A stretch of DNA of 64,000 nucleotides, taken from positions 62,001-126,000 of the forward strand of contig CAKSEL010000003.1 of the NCBI GenBank assembly GCA_934446675.1. The letters run 5' to 3'. This DNA is from an uncultured Eubacteriales bacterium. GTDB taxonomy: Bacteria > Bacillota > Clostridia > Oscillospirales > CAG-382. The notes beneath the pieces are model-generated. The model was not told the DNA's origin, did not search any database, and saw only the letters and a list, made by a program, of their open reading frames with translations. Shown here piece by piece: positions 54,629 to 62,916 of this stretch. Positions within the stretch are counted from its first letter, which is position 1. Every line of letters begins with the position of its first letter. A program made the translations under genes and the position numbers.

Positions 54629-54699
54629 CTAAAGTCAGCCAAGTAAATAACAGCCCGCCAATAATAAATTTAAAGGTAAAAAGAGAGGGAGGAAAGCCT

Positions 54700-55416
54700 G
54701 TGTATGGAAATATCCACTCGTTTCAGAGCCTCGGAACGGTAGACGGACCGGGAGTGCGCTCAGTCGTGTTCTTTCAGGGCTGCCCTTTGCGCTGCGCCTG
54801 CTGCCATAATCCCGATACTTGGAAACTCTCCGAAGGTACCCGGTGTACGGTAGAACAGCTCAGAGAAAAAATCAATCGCTTTAAACTGTATTACGGAGAA
54901 AAAGGCGGAGTTACACTGTCCGGCGGAGAAGTCCTGCTGCAAAGCGAATTTGCGGCACAGCTGCTTGCAGCGCTTAAATCCGACGGTATAAATACCTGTA
55001 TAGATACAAGCGGCTGTATGCTTGATGAAAATGTGAAAAAGCTGCTTGATGTTACGGATCTTGTGCTGCTTGATGTAAAGTATACCGACGCGGATAAGCA
55101 TAAAAAATATACCGGCTGGGAACTCGAAAAGGTTTATGAGTTTCTTAGGTATTGTAATCAAATAAATAAACCGGCGTGGATACGCCATGTGGTAATTCCT
55201 GGTATCAGCGATGATGAAAAAAGTATAAAAGAACTGTATGCGCTCAAACTTGAATATTCCTGTATACAGAAGTTCGAGCTGCTGCCGTTCAGAAAACTGT
55301 GTATAGAAAAGTATAAAACTCTCGGAATACCTTTTCCGCTTGAAAATGTGCCCGAAGCCGATAAAGACGCCGTGCAGCACCTTGAAAACGTCGGCAAAGC
55401 GTATCTTAAAAGCTAA
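54700..55416 (+). CDS. pflA: Pyruvate formate-lyase activating enzyme (radical SAM)
   Basis: PflA uses a [4Fe-4S] cluster and S-adenosylmethionine to place the glycyl radical on PflB. The 238-residue protein has the radical SAM motif Cys28-x3-Cys32-x2-Cys35 (CPLRCACCHNPDTW), GGVTLSGGEVLLQ near residue 67 for SAM binding, and CIDTSGC near residue 94. The size is that of a PflA without ferredoxin insert. The start is GTG, seven bases after GAGGGAGG. No separate promoter was recognised in the end of repeat C, so its expression may depend on read-through or on the repeat. Confidence 0.95.
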   Translation: MYGNIHSFQSLGTVDGPGVRSVVFFQGCPLRCACCHNPDTWKLSEGTRCTVEQLREKINRFKLYYGEKGGVTLSGGEVLLQSEFAAQLLAALKSDGINTCIDTSGCMLDENVKKLLDVTDLVLLDVKYTDADKHKKYTGWELEKVYEFLRYCNQINKPAWIRHVVIPGISDDEKSIKELYALKLEYSCIQKFELLPFRKLCIEKYKTLGIPFPLENVPEADKDAVQHLENVGKAYLKS

Positions 55417-55430
55417 AAAGTATAAAATTT

Positions 55431-55472
55431 AAGCCCGGTATAAGGTTAAATTTCCCTGCGCCGGGCTTTTTT
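55431..55472 (+). terminator. Terminator of pflA
   Basis: AAGCCCGG and CCGGGCTT arms with a 22-base loop and a following T-tract lie 15 bases after the stop. Confidence 0.82.
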
Positions 55473-55492
55473 GCAGTTAAAAATTGACTTTA

Positions 55493-56347
55493 TCAGTCAA
55501 AAAGCTTTAATGTTTCTCCGGGAGCAACCGTAAATTCCGTGGTATTCAAGCCGGCGGGAGCTGCCGCAAAGTAAATTGGAACGGCTGACGGATTGTAGAC
55601 AGTCTTTGCGTCAAATGAGAATATCAGACGCTTGTAAGCCTGAACATAGTCGTAAATTTCAATGTTTGTCGCATACCAGACTGTGTCCTCGTGTCCGGAA
55701 ACGGCTGCCGCGACCTTTTCTGCGTGCTCCCAGCTGTTAAGCTCGACGCCTGCATCAAATTCGTATGCATGTCCCCAAAGATAGAACATCTGCGGTCTTG
55801 TGTAGCGGTCGTTGTTGTTTAAAAATCTGTCGATAAGCTCAAAAATCTTTGCATCTCTGTGATGACAGGTAGGATTGAGAGTGAGCCAGTTTTCGGGAAT
55901 TCCGAAAGCATGAGTCGAAATCGTTGTGCGCGAGAAAGCAATTCCGCAGTTCTTTAATATTTCGACTACCTGATTGCTGAATGTGCCGTAGGGATAAGCC
56001 ATGCCGCGGACAATGTGACCGAACATTTTTTCAAGGTTTTCACGGTCTTTTGCAACCTCGTAAGTTGCCTGCGGCGCGGAAAGCTGTTCGAGAAACGGGT
56101 GGGTGAGCGCGTGGAGAGCAACCTCGTGACCGACATATGTTTCTTTCATTTCCTTAAGCGACATTCTGCCGTTGGGTAAATTCTCGTTCTTTTCGTCGCC
56201 CATCATTCCGGTGTTTACATTGAATGTGCATTTAAGTCCGTACTTGTTAAAGATTGCGGCAAGCCTTTTGTCCTGTCTTACGCCGTCGTCGTAACTGAGA
56301 GTAAAGGCTTTCTGACGTCCGCCGGGAAATCTCATATAGATATGCAT
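55493..56347 (-). CDS. Polysaccharide deacetylase family protein
   Basis: The 284-residue protein has the NodB homology domain: FTLSYDDGV (Asp20-Asp21) and the metal-binding HALTHP (His78 and His82), followed by MAYPYGTF near residue 148. Such enzymes remove acetyl groups from N-acetylglucosamine in peptidoglycan or other glycans. There is no signal peptide or membrane anchor, so it may act inside the cell, or on a soluble substrate. A C-terminal beta-rich segment of about 50 residues follows the catalytic domain. AAAGGAG precedes the ATG. Substrate unknown. Confidence 0.85.
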   Translation of the reverse strand: MHIYMRFPGGRQKAFTLSYDDGVRQDKRLAAIFNKYGLKCTFNVNTGMMGDEKNENLPNGRMSLKEMKETYVGHEVALHALTHPFLEQLSAPQATYEVAKDRENLEKMFGHIVRGMAYPYGTFSNQVVEILKNCGIAFSRTTISTHAFGIPENWLTLNPTCHHRDAKIFELIDRFLNNNDRYTRPQMFYLWGHAYEFDAGVELNSWEHAEKVAAAVSGHEDTVWYATNIEIYDYVQAYKRLIFSFDAKTVYNPSAVPIYFAAAPAGLNTTEFTVAPGETLKLFD

Positions 56348-56389
56348 GATTTTTTCTCCTTTTTCTGCACAAAGAATTTGTATAAAAAC

Positions 56390-56417
56390 AGTATATCACA
56401 AAACGCGGACTTGTCAA
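56390..56417 (-). promoter_or_regulatory. Promoter of the deacetylase gene
   Basis: On the minus strand TTGACA, a 16-base spacer and TATACT lie about 45 bases before the ATG, immediately after the stop of the histidine phosphatase gene. Confidence 0.68.
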
Positions 56418-56423
56418 TAAAAA

Positions 56424-57149
56424 TTAATGCCGTTCGTCAAAATTTGAGTATACCTCGCAGAACCGCGCCGCAAATGCGGGAGGCTCGCCGCCTGCATATA
56501 AATGCGACAGATCGCCGAAACCGCTGCATCTGAAATGAGCAATGCCATGTTCGCGTTCCTCCGTTGCAAGAGTTGTGACCGATGACGGCAGCGCGACAAA
56601 ACCCTGCCAGAACGTTACTGGCGTCGAATAAAGCAAGTGCGACAGCAGCACACATTCAACCCCGAAGTGGCAGAACAGTGCGATAGTGTCCGTACACTCT
56701 TTTTCAACACGGAAAATGTTTTTGTCGTGAATGTAGCCGTATTTTGCAAGAAGCGCGTCAAGACCGCGGCAGACTTCATCATATTTTTCCTTTACGTCGC
56801 CGCTTGTATAAAGCGCGGTGTCAAGCCATTTGCTGCGGTCGTAGTAATCGTTTTCGCTGTATAATGACGCAGGAAGCCTGTCCCATGCTCCGCGCTTTTC
56901 GCCGGTTTTCGGATCGGTAATGCGTCCGTCAAACTCTCTCAGCCAGTCGCATATTTCGGCAGTGCGTCCGAAAGCATTTAGCGTGGGCGCGGCAGTATCC
57001 TTTGCACGTCCGAGGGGCGAGCAGTAAAAATCGCGTATGTTAAGCTTTGTAAGACGGTCTTTAAGCAACTGCGCCTCGCGTCTGCCCTTTTCTGTTAAGG
57101 AATCTATCGAATAGTCCGGATCTCCGTGTCTGATTATAAGTATCTTCAT
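56424..57149 (-). CDS. Histidine phosphatase (phosphoglycerate mutase-like) family protein
   Basis: The 241-residue protein starts MKILIIRHGDPDY with the phospho-acceptor RHG at residues 7-9; TLTEKGRREA-like SLTEKGRREA follows near residue 19 and FCHFG, with the second catalytic histidine, near residue 165. The substrate is open: the family includes mutases, sugar phosphatases and cobalamin enzymes. No cobalamin or glycolysis gene is adjacent. The ATG at 57149 is chosen because GGAGG lies seven bases upstream; an earlier in-frame start is weaker. Confidence 0.85.
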   Translation of the reverse strand: MKILIIRHGDPDYSIDSLTEKGRREAQLLKDRLTKLNIRDFYCSPLGRAKDTAAPTLNAFGRTAEICDWLREFDGRITDPKTGEKRGAWDRLPASLYSENDYYDRSKWLDTALYTSGDVKEKYDEVCRGLDALLAKYGYIHDKNIFRVEKECTDTIALFCHFGVECVLLSHLLYSTPVTFWQGFVALPSSVTTLATEEREHGIAHFRCSGFGDLSHLYAGGEPPAFAARFCEVYSNFDERH

Positions 57150-57178
57150 TGCATTGCCTCCAAATTTGTTCTGTGTAC

Positions 57179-57207
57179 ATTTTATCATGTAAGCGCCGCC
57201 TTTTCAA
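57179..57207 (-). promoter_or_regulatory. Promoter of the histidine phosphatase gene
   Basis: On the minus strand TTGAAA, a 17-base spacer and TAAAAT lie about 30 bases before the ATG. Confidence 0.6.
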
Positions 57208-57245
57208 GGCGTGTAAAAATGATTTACGTTAATATTACATTCTTG

Positions 57246-57274
57246 TTGAAATAAAGGCATATTTGTGTTAGAAT
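57246..57274 (+). promoter_or_regulatory. Promoter of the ogt-tag operon
   Basis: TTGAAA, a 17-base spacer and TAGAAT end 20 bases before the ogt ATG. It diverges from the promoter at 57179-57207. No Ada-type or LexA-type box was recognised. Confidence 0.62.
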
Positions 57275-57293
57275 CTAACAGAGGTGGGTATTG

Positions 57294-57833
57294 ATGAATT
57301 ATATATATAAATATAAAACGCCGGACGGATTTTCCGATTTGATAATGAACAGCGACGGTGAATATCTCACAGCACTCTGTTTTGAAGGCTCGCGCGATAT
57401 TTCAAAGCTGTGTTTTGAAGGACAGGAAACAGGACTTCCGGTATTTGAAAAGACGGCAAAGTGGCTCGACGCATATTTTTCGGGAAAAGTACCGGATTTT
57501 ACGCCGCAATACAGAGTGCCGGGAATAACTCCGTTCAGAGAACGCGTGTATGATATTATGAAAGATATTCCGTACGGCAAGACCGTGACTTACGGATATA
57601 TTGCCTCGCTCATTGCCGCGCAAAAGGGAACCGGACGAATGTCGTCACAGGCAGTCGGCGGCGCGGTAGGCTCAAACCCGATATGTATAATCATACCATG
57701 CCATAGGGTCGTCGGAAGAGATAAGAGCCTTACCGGATACGGCGGAGGAATAGCCAATAAATATGAACTGCTTAAACTCGAAGGGCATGATATGACGGAG
57801 TTTACGGTTCCGAAAAGAGGTACTGCGCTGTGA
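57294..57833 (+). CDS. ogt: Methylated-DNA--protein-cysteine methyltransferase
   Basis: Ogt transfers the methyl group of O6-methylguanine to its own cysteine, a suicide reaction. The 179-residue protein has the acceptor motif IIPCHRVVG near residue 134 and the winged-helix DNA-binding segment GKTVTYGYIASLI near residue 97, followed by GYGGGIANKYELLKLEG. The ATG at 57294 is preferred over the TTG three bases earlier. Its stop overlaps the tag start as GTGA. Confidence 0.93.
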   Translation: MNYIYKYKTPDGFSDLIMNSDGEYLTALCFEGSRDISKLCFEGQETGLPVFEKTAKWLDAYFSGKVPDFTPQYRVPGITPFRERVYDIMKDIPYGKTVTYGYIASLIAAQKGTGRMSSQAVGGAVGSNPICIIIPCHRVVGRDKSLTGYGGGIANKYELLKLEGHDMTEFTVPKRGTAL

Positions 57834-58405
57834 TTGAAAGATGTTCGTGGTGCAATATGAAAAATCCGCTGTACGTTGAATATCATGACAGCGAGTGGGG
57901 CGTTTTGTGTACAGATGACAGAAAGCTTTTTGAAATGCTTGTGCTTGAGGGCTTTCAGGCAGGATTGTCGTGGGAGTGTGTTCTCAATAAGAGAAAAGCT
58001 TTTGAGACGGCTTTTGACGGGTTCGGCGCCGAAAAGGTTGCAATGTACGGCGAGGATAAGATCGCAGAGCTTATGCAGAATGAGGGTATTATAAGAAATA
58101 AGCTTAAGATCCGTGCGAGTGTATCAAATGCCGCAGTGTTTATAGACATATGCCGCGAATTCGGCTCGTTTTACGAATATCTGTGTACGTTTTCGGGCAA
58201 AGATACGGTCTGTGAGTGCGGCAGGGCAAATTCTCCTCTTTCGGACGCAATTTCAAAGGATCTCAAAAAGCGCGGAATGAAATTTGTCGGAACCACCGTG
58301 ATCTATTCGTTTCTGCAAGCCGTCGGCATAATAAATTCTCACGAAAAACAGTGCTTTAAATACGCCGGAACAAAGGTGCATATAAAAAAATCGCAGCAGC
58401 CGTAA
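57830..58405 (+). CDS. tag: DNA-3-methyladenine glycosylase I
   Basis: Tag removes 3-methyladenine from DNA. The 191-residue protein has the zinc ligands seen in the family (Cys5 in ERCSW, His19 in YHDSEWG, and HEKQC near the C-terminus) and the conserved LEGFQAGLSW near residue 40, whose Glu recognises the base. The GTG start overlaps the ogt stop by four bases, so the two alkylation-repair proteins are probably made together. A terminator overlaps its stop codon. Confidence 0.95.
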   Translation: MIERCSWCNMKNPLYVEYHDSEWGVLCTDDRKLFEMLVLEGFQAGLSWECVLNKRKAFETAFDGFGAEKVAMYGEDKIAELMQNEGIIRNKLKIRASVSNAAVFIDICREFGSFYEYLCTFSGKDTVCECGRANSPLSDAISKDLKKRGMKFVGTTVIYSFLQAVGIINSHEKQCFKYAGTKVHIKKSQQP

Positions 58406-58418
58406 AACGGCTGCTTTT
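58396..58418. terminator. Bidirectional terminator at the end of tag
   Basis: GCAGCCG and CGGCTGC arms around TAAAA are followed by TTTT rightwards and, after three bases, by a run of seven T leftwards. It serves the convergent tag and glycosyltransferase genes and includes the tag stop codon. Confidence 0.78.
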
Positions 58419-58436
58419 CCGCACCTGAATATTGTT

Positions 58437-59354
58437 TTATCTGCTCCGGCAGCTTTCCGAAACAATGTATTTCGGACGTCCTTTTATTTCCTCGTAAATT
58501 CTTGCAACGTAATAGCCGATTATTCCGAGACTTATCATCATAATGCTGCCTATGAATATCGTTATTATGATAACGGTTGTAATGCCTTCGAGCGCGCGTC
58601 CCTGAATTTTGTCTATAAGCGCCCATACGCCGAAGATAAGAGAAATAGAAAGCATTATAACTCCGAGAAACGTGACTATCTGCATTGGTGCCGCGGAATA
58701 TGCGCAGATGTTGGATACCGCGTACTTTATAAGGCTTGCCGTACTCCATTTGGACGTACCCTGTTCGCGCTCTTTGACGTCAAATTCCACCGACGTCTTT
58801 TTAAAGCCTACCCAAAAGGATATTGCACGGAAAAATCCGCGTCTTTCGGGAATTTTGTTCAGAATGTCGATTACCTTTCTGTCAAGCAGTTTGAAGTCCG
58901 AGGAGTTTGACATATCAAAGCCGACAAGTTTGCTTATTACCGAATAGAATAACTTTGCAAAAAGCCCGTGAAGTGCGCTTTCTTCGCCGCGGCTTTTCTT
59001 TATTCCCTCGACAATTTCGTATCCGTCCTGCCAGAGTCTGTACATTTCTGCTATATTTTCCGGAGGGTGCTGCAAGTCGCAGTCCATTACCACCGCACAG
59101 TCGCCGCGCGACGCCGCAAGCCCCGCGGATATTGCCGCCTCCTTGCCGAAGTTTCTCGAAAAGTGCAGACCGCATATGTTTTCGTGAGTTTTTGCAAGGT
59201 CTGATATTTTTTTGTATGTCGAATCCTTTGAACCGTCGTCAACAAAGATTATTTCAAAGTCTATGCCGGCACCGGACAGTATTCCCGATACGGTGCGGTA
59301 CGTGTTTTCGATAAGAGCCTCTTCGTTGAAAGACGGTATTATAACTGACAGCAT
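58437..59354 (-). CDS. Family 2 glycosyltransferase with C-terminal membrane helices
   Basis: The 305-residue protein belongs to the dolichol-phosphate mannosyltransferase/GtrB-like group. It has VIIPSFNEE at the start, VDDGSKDST near residue 39, the DxD-type MDCDLQHPPEN near residue 91 and NSSDFKLLDRKV near residue 149. Two membrane helices lie near residues 228-250 and 262-285. These enzymes move sugar from a nucleotide donor to undecaprenyl phosphate for use outside the cell. It is last in the minus-strand glycan operon, 31 bases after the EAL gene, with AAAAAGGAG upstream. Confidence 0.92.
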   Translation of the reverse strand: MLSVIIPSFNEEALIENTYRTVSGILSGAGIDFEIIFVDDGSKDSTYKKISDLAKTHENICGLHFSRNFGKEAAISAGLAASRGDCAVVMDCDLQHPPENIAEMYRLWQDGYEIVEGIKKSRGEESALHGLFAKLFYSVISKLVGFDMSNSSDFKLLDRKVIDILNKIPERRGFFRAISFWVGFKKTSVEFDVKEREQGTSKWSTASLIKYAVSNICAYSAAPMQIVTFLGVIMLSISLIFGVWALIDKIQGRALEGITTVIIITIFIGSIMMISLGIIGYYVARIYEEIKGRPKYIVSESCRSR

Positions 59355-59385
59355 TTGTTTTGCAGCTCCTTTTTGGTCCCAGGTT

Positions 59386-60756
59386 TTATTGCGGAAAGCT
59401 TTGCTTTTCGAGCAGCTCCTCTAAAGATGACGCAGACATGGGACGGTAGTAAAAAAATCCCTGAAGCCTGTCGCAGCCGGCATTTTCCGCTATGCGTTCC
59501 TGCTCTTCGGTTTCTATGCCTTCGCAGACTACGGTAAGACCGAGATCCTTTGCGGTTTTTACAAAGTTGTTGAAGATTACAAGCCCCGTTTCTCCGGTGC
59601 TTGCGTTGCCGATTATGGTGCGGTCGATTTTTACAATGTCTATCGGGAAGTTCTGGAGATCGTCAAAGGAGGTGTAACCGCTGCCGAAATCGTCGAGCAG
59701 AACGTTAAAGCCCTGACTTCTCAGCTTTTTGAGGTTTGTGACTATGAGCCGCTTTTCATTTTCGGTTATTTCGCGGTTTTCAAGCACTTCGACGGATAAA
59801 TTCGAGCTTTTGAGCGCGTATCTGTTTGTTATGTCGGCTATTTTCTCGGCAAATTCCTCGTCGCACAGGGTTTTTCGCGAAAAGTTTACGGTGTAGCTGT
59901 ATTTTCCGCGCTGAGGAAGATTGTTTGAGATCCACTTGCAGTTTTTTTCAAAGATGTAATAGTCGAATTTTCCCGAAAGACCGACGGAACCGAGAGCCGA
60001 AATGAACTTTCCGGGAGATACGATGCCGCTGTCCTCGGAGTTGAGCCTTGAAAGAACCTCCGCGCCGGTAACTTTTTTTGTTTTTGCGTCCACTACCGGC
60101 TGATATTCGAGGAAGAAACGGTTGTTGTCTATTTCATTTTCAATGTTGTTTTCTATTTTGATTTTGTTTTCAAGGCTTTTTCCGTCTGTGCTGTTCCATT
60201 TTGCGTAGTTGAGATTTTCGTTTTCCGCCATGGTGCAGGCTTGCTTTGCACGGCTTATTGCCTCGTCAAAGCCTATTTTCGACGACGCGCAGGAATAGCA
60301 GCCAAGGCGTATGTCAACGACGTTGAGAGCGTTGTGACCGAGTAAGCACTGATTTATTTCGTATATACATTTCTCGGCGTTTTTCTCAGCCGTTTCTGCG
60401 CCCGTTTTGCTTACGGCAACAAAATTTTTCTTGTCGTAATATGCAATCATGCTGTTTTCGGACTCGGCAAAGTTTTTGAGAAGTATCGGCTTTATATCCG
60501 AAAATATTTTCAGCGCCTTTGCGTCGGAATACAGACTGCGCGCGTTTTCGAGCGAAATGTTTATGTAGATTATGTTTCTCAGAACGCCGAGCTTTCCGCA
60601 CTTTGCAAAGAAACTTTCAAGACTTCCTATTGATGAAAAGTCTGCCGATACGTCCTCACGGGCAGCCCTGAAACCTTTTGAGGCAAAATACACGGCTGCC
60701 GAAAGCAGAATTATAACTATAAGAACAAATGCAGTGACCGTTAAGAATAAATGCAT
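59386..60756 (-). CDS. Membrane-anchored EAL-domain protein, probable c-di-GMP phosphodiesterase
   Basis: The 456-residue protein has one N-terminal membrane helix (about residues 3-25). A degenerate GGDEF-like region (about 50-185, no GG(D/E)EF signature) and an EAL domain (about 200-450) follow. The catalytic set is present: EVL in place of EAL (AEVLSRLN), NFS, VEVLEN, DDFGSGYTSF, KIDR, EGIETEEQ and LQGFFYYRP, so c-di-GMP hydrolysis is likely. AAAGGAG seven bases upstream fixes the ATG at 60756 over an earlier in-frame start. It lies inside a glycosyltransferase operon, which suggests second-messenger control of surface glycan. Confidence 0.9.
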   Translation of the reverse strand: MHLFLTVTAFVLIVIILLSAAVYFASKGFRAAREDVSADFSSIGSLESFFAKCGKLGVLRNIIYINISLENARSLYSDAKALKIFSDIKPILLKNFAESENSMIAYYDKKNFVAVSKTGAETAEKNAEKCIYEINQCLLGHNALNVVDIRLGCYSCASSKIGFDEAISRAKQACTMAENENLNYAKWNSTDGKSLENKIKIENNIENEIDNNRFFLEYQPVVDAKTKKVTGAEVLSRLNSEDSGIVSPGKFISALGSVGLSGKFDYYIFEKNCKWISNNLPQRGKYSYTVNFSRKTLCDEEFAEKIADITNRYALKSSNLSVEVLENREITENEKRLIVTNLKKLRSQGFNVLLDDFGSGYTSFDDLQNFPIDIVKIDRTIIGNASTGETGLVIFNNFVKTAKDLGLTVVCEGIETEEQERIAENAGCDRLQGFFYYRPMSASSLEELLEKQSFPQ

Positions 60757-60782
60757 TGCGAATCTCCTTTTTCGCGGGCAGT

Positions 60783-61868
60783 TTATTTTGAAAACGACGG
60801 GAATTCGCCGCTTCCGCCCGATTTTGAGTAACCTATGCTCTGTGCTGCGGTTATACACTTTTTTCCGTCAAGCCTTGCGCGCTTTTTTCTTTTGCAAAGC
60901 TCCGACGCGCAGAACAGCGGACCGAGATACAATATGCCCTTTAAAATATCGCCCTTTGACACTCCGCATCTCTTGTATTCCGCAAGTATTTCGAGTGCGG
61001 CATATCTGATGTCCGTATCGCTTAAAGATTTTGTCTTTGAATTGCATGATCTTACAAAATCGAAGTATTTGCGGAATTTGTCTGTATCGGGCTGTTCGCG
61101 AAAGTAAATTCCGCTTATGTAAAATGCTTCCTGTTCTTTTGTCATGGGTTCAAGCAGTGCCGAAAAGTATTTTTTCTGTATTTCGAGAACCTCAGTGTGC
61201 TGACGGGAGAGGGTTGTCTGAGTTATCTGCTTTTCGTGCAGACGGTATATAAGTAAATATTCGTCCTGTATTTTGATTTTGTAACCCAGAGCCGCCGCTC
61301 TTGTCCAAAGTTCAAGATCCTCCGTGCAGGTGCGTGTTGTGTCGTACAGCAGTTTTTTCATGACCTCGCTTTTTGCGATAACTCCGGGGTGCAGAACGGG
61401 GTTTGTTACAAGTAACAGCGCACGCACCGAATCCGGATCGCACTTTCCTCCGCCTCCGCCGGAACAGACTTTGCCGTCCTTTAAGGTCATGTACCGCGGT
61501 GAGGATATGTCAGCGTCCGGATTGCGTTCCATAAAGTCAAACTGTTTTGAGAGCCTGTCGGGAAGGCAGATGTCGTCTGCGTCCATACGAACCGCGTATT
61601 TTCCGCTTGAGGCAAGCAGAGCCTTGTTCAGTGACGCCGGAAGCTTTAAGTTTTGCTCATTGTTGAGCACCTTTATCCTGCCGTCTTTTTTTGCGTATTC
61701 TTCGAGAATGTCCCCTGTCGAATCCGCCGAACAGTCGTTTACCGCAATAAGCTCCCAGTCGGGAAAATCCTGCGCCAGAATACTGTCAAGCGTTTCGGAT
61801 AAGTATTCCTCGCCGTTGTATACGCTCATTATCAGAGATATTGATGGTGTATTGTTCAAGGTGTTCAC
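60783..61868 (-). CDS. Family 2 glycosyltransferase
   Basis: 361 residues. The GT-A core has SLIMSVYNGEEYL near the start, AVNDCSADST near residue 45 and the metal-binding MDADDICLPDRL near residue 98. A Gly-rich insert (SGGGGGK) and a helical C-terminal region follow, with no membrane helix. The start is taken as GTG at 61868, overlapping the stop of the upstream glycosyltransferase as GTGA; the ribosome binding site GGGAAG is weak, so coupled translation is likely. Acceptor and donor unknown. The EAL gene follows after 26 bases. Confidence 0.9.
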   Translation of the reverse strand: MNTLNNTPSISLIMSVYNGEEYLSETLDSILAQDFPDWELIAVNDCSADSTGDILEEYAKKDGRIKVLNNEQNLKLPASLNKALLASSGKYAVRMDADDICLPDRLSKQFDFMERNPDADISSPRYMTLKDGKVCSGGGGGKCDPDSVRALLLVTNPVLHPGVIAKSEVMKKLLYDTTRTCTEDLELWTRAAALGYKIKIQDEYLLIYRLHEKQITQTTLSRQHTEVLEIQKKYFSALLEPMTKEQEAFYISGIYFREQPDTDKFRKYFDFVRSCNSKTKSLSDTDIRYAALEILAEYKRCGVSKGDILKGILYLGPLFCASELCKRKKRARLDGKKCITAAQSIGYSKSGGSGEFPSFSK

Positions 61869-62887
61869 TCTTTTCTTCCCGAAATGTTTTTGATTATTCT
61901 GCAAAGGTAAAGAAACGCAAATGCCGTGCGGAAAAGACCGTTTTTTATAAGAAATACCGAAATGCGGCTCTTTTTGGTAACAAGCCGGAATTTTGCCTTT
62001 TTGATCTCGTCTTTGAGCTGACTTTGCATGACAAGACGTTTAATTTGCGCGCATGATCCGAAATATTTTCTTTCCGCGGCGTCGGCGATTATTGCAAAGC
62101 ACATGAAAAGCGCGTAGCGTGAGATCTGTTCGGGAAAATCGTCCTGCAGAGGTTCTTTCATGTTTTTCAGCTCGTCTATGACGCGGCACAGCTTTTTTAT
62201 CTGATCTGTCTTAAAGCTTGTAGTCATTGAATCCGAACGGATATTGTATATGTATAGCGCCTTTTTGCTCATGTAGACGCTTTGCGCGCGCATAAAACAG
62301 GGTATGACTGTGCATATGTCCTCGCCCATGGTTACGGCGTCGTTTACGGCAAGCTGCGGCTTTTCGAGAATGTTCCGTTTTATTGTCTTGCCGCTGAGAA
62401 AGTAGAACAGATGGTGCATATTTTCGTCAAGCAAAAGCTTGGGAAACAGCTCTTTTTCGGCCTGCTCTCTGTCATAGAGCTTTTCGGGAACAATGTCCTC
62501 TCTTATGCTGCTGCAACCGCCGTTTGTGCGGTAGATGTATGAAAAACAGATGATGTCGGCACCGGTACTGTGAGCAATGTTGTACAGCGTCCGGAGTGCT
62601 CCGGGTGCAAGTTCATCGTCGCCGTCGAGATTTAAGACGTATTCTCCCGACGTTGCTTTGAACCCTGCTTTTCTCGCGCTTACAAGACCTCCGTTTTGCT
62701 TGTGTATGACCTTTATGCGGCTGTCTTTTTTCGCATATCCGTCGCATATGTCCGGGCAGCCGTCGGGAGAGCCGTCGTCGACTAAGATAAGCTCAAAATC
62801 CTCAAAGCTTTGCGACAGCACGCTTTCAATACAGCCCTTTATGTACTTTTCAACCTTGTAGATCGGTACCACAACCGAGATGAACAT
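61865..62887 (-). CDS. Family 2 glycosyltransferase
   Basis: 340 residues, with FISVVVPIYKVEKYIKGCIESV at the N-terminus cut into VVVPIYKVEKY and CIESVLSQS, then VDDGSPDGC near residue 38, NLDGDDELAPGAL near residue 90 and a helical C-terminal half. AAGGAG eight bases before the ATG at 62887 fixes the start. It closely resembles the next gene upstream in its first 100 residues, which suggests an old duplication. Its stop overlaps the start of the following gene. Confidence 0.91.
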   Translation of the reverse strand: MFISVVVPIYKVEKYIKGCIESVLSQSFEDFELILVDDGSPDGCPDICDGYAKKDSRIKVIHKQNGGLVSARKAGFKATSGEYVLNLDGDDELAPGALRTLYNIAHSTGADIICFSYIYRTNGGCSSIREDIVPEKLYDREQAEKELFPKLLLDENMHHLFYFLSGKTIKRNILEKPQLAVNDAVTMGEDICTVIPCFMRAQSVYMSKKALYIYNIRSDSMTTSFKTDQIKKLCRVIDELKNMKEPLQDDFPEQISRYALFMCFAIIADAAERKYFGSCAQIKRLVMQSQLKDEIKKAKFRLVTKKSRISVFLIKNGLFRTAFAFLYLCRIIKNISGRKE

Positions 62888-62916
62888 TGTAAATTCTCCT
62901 TGTTTTGCGCAAAATT

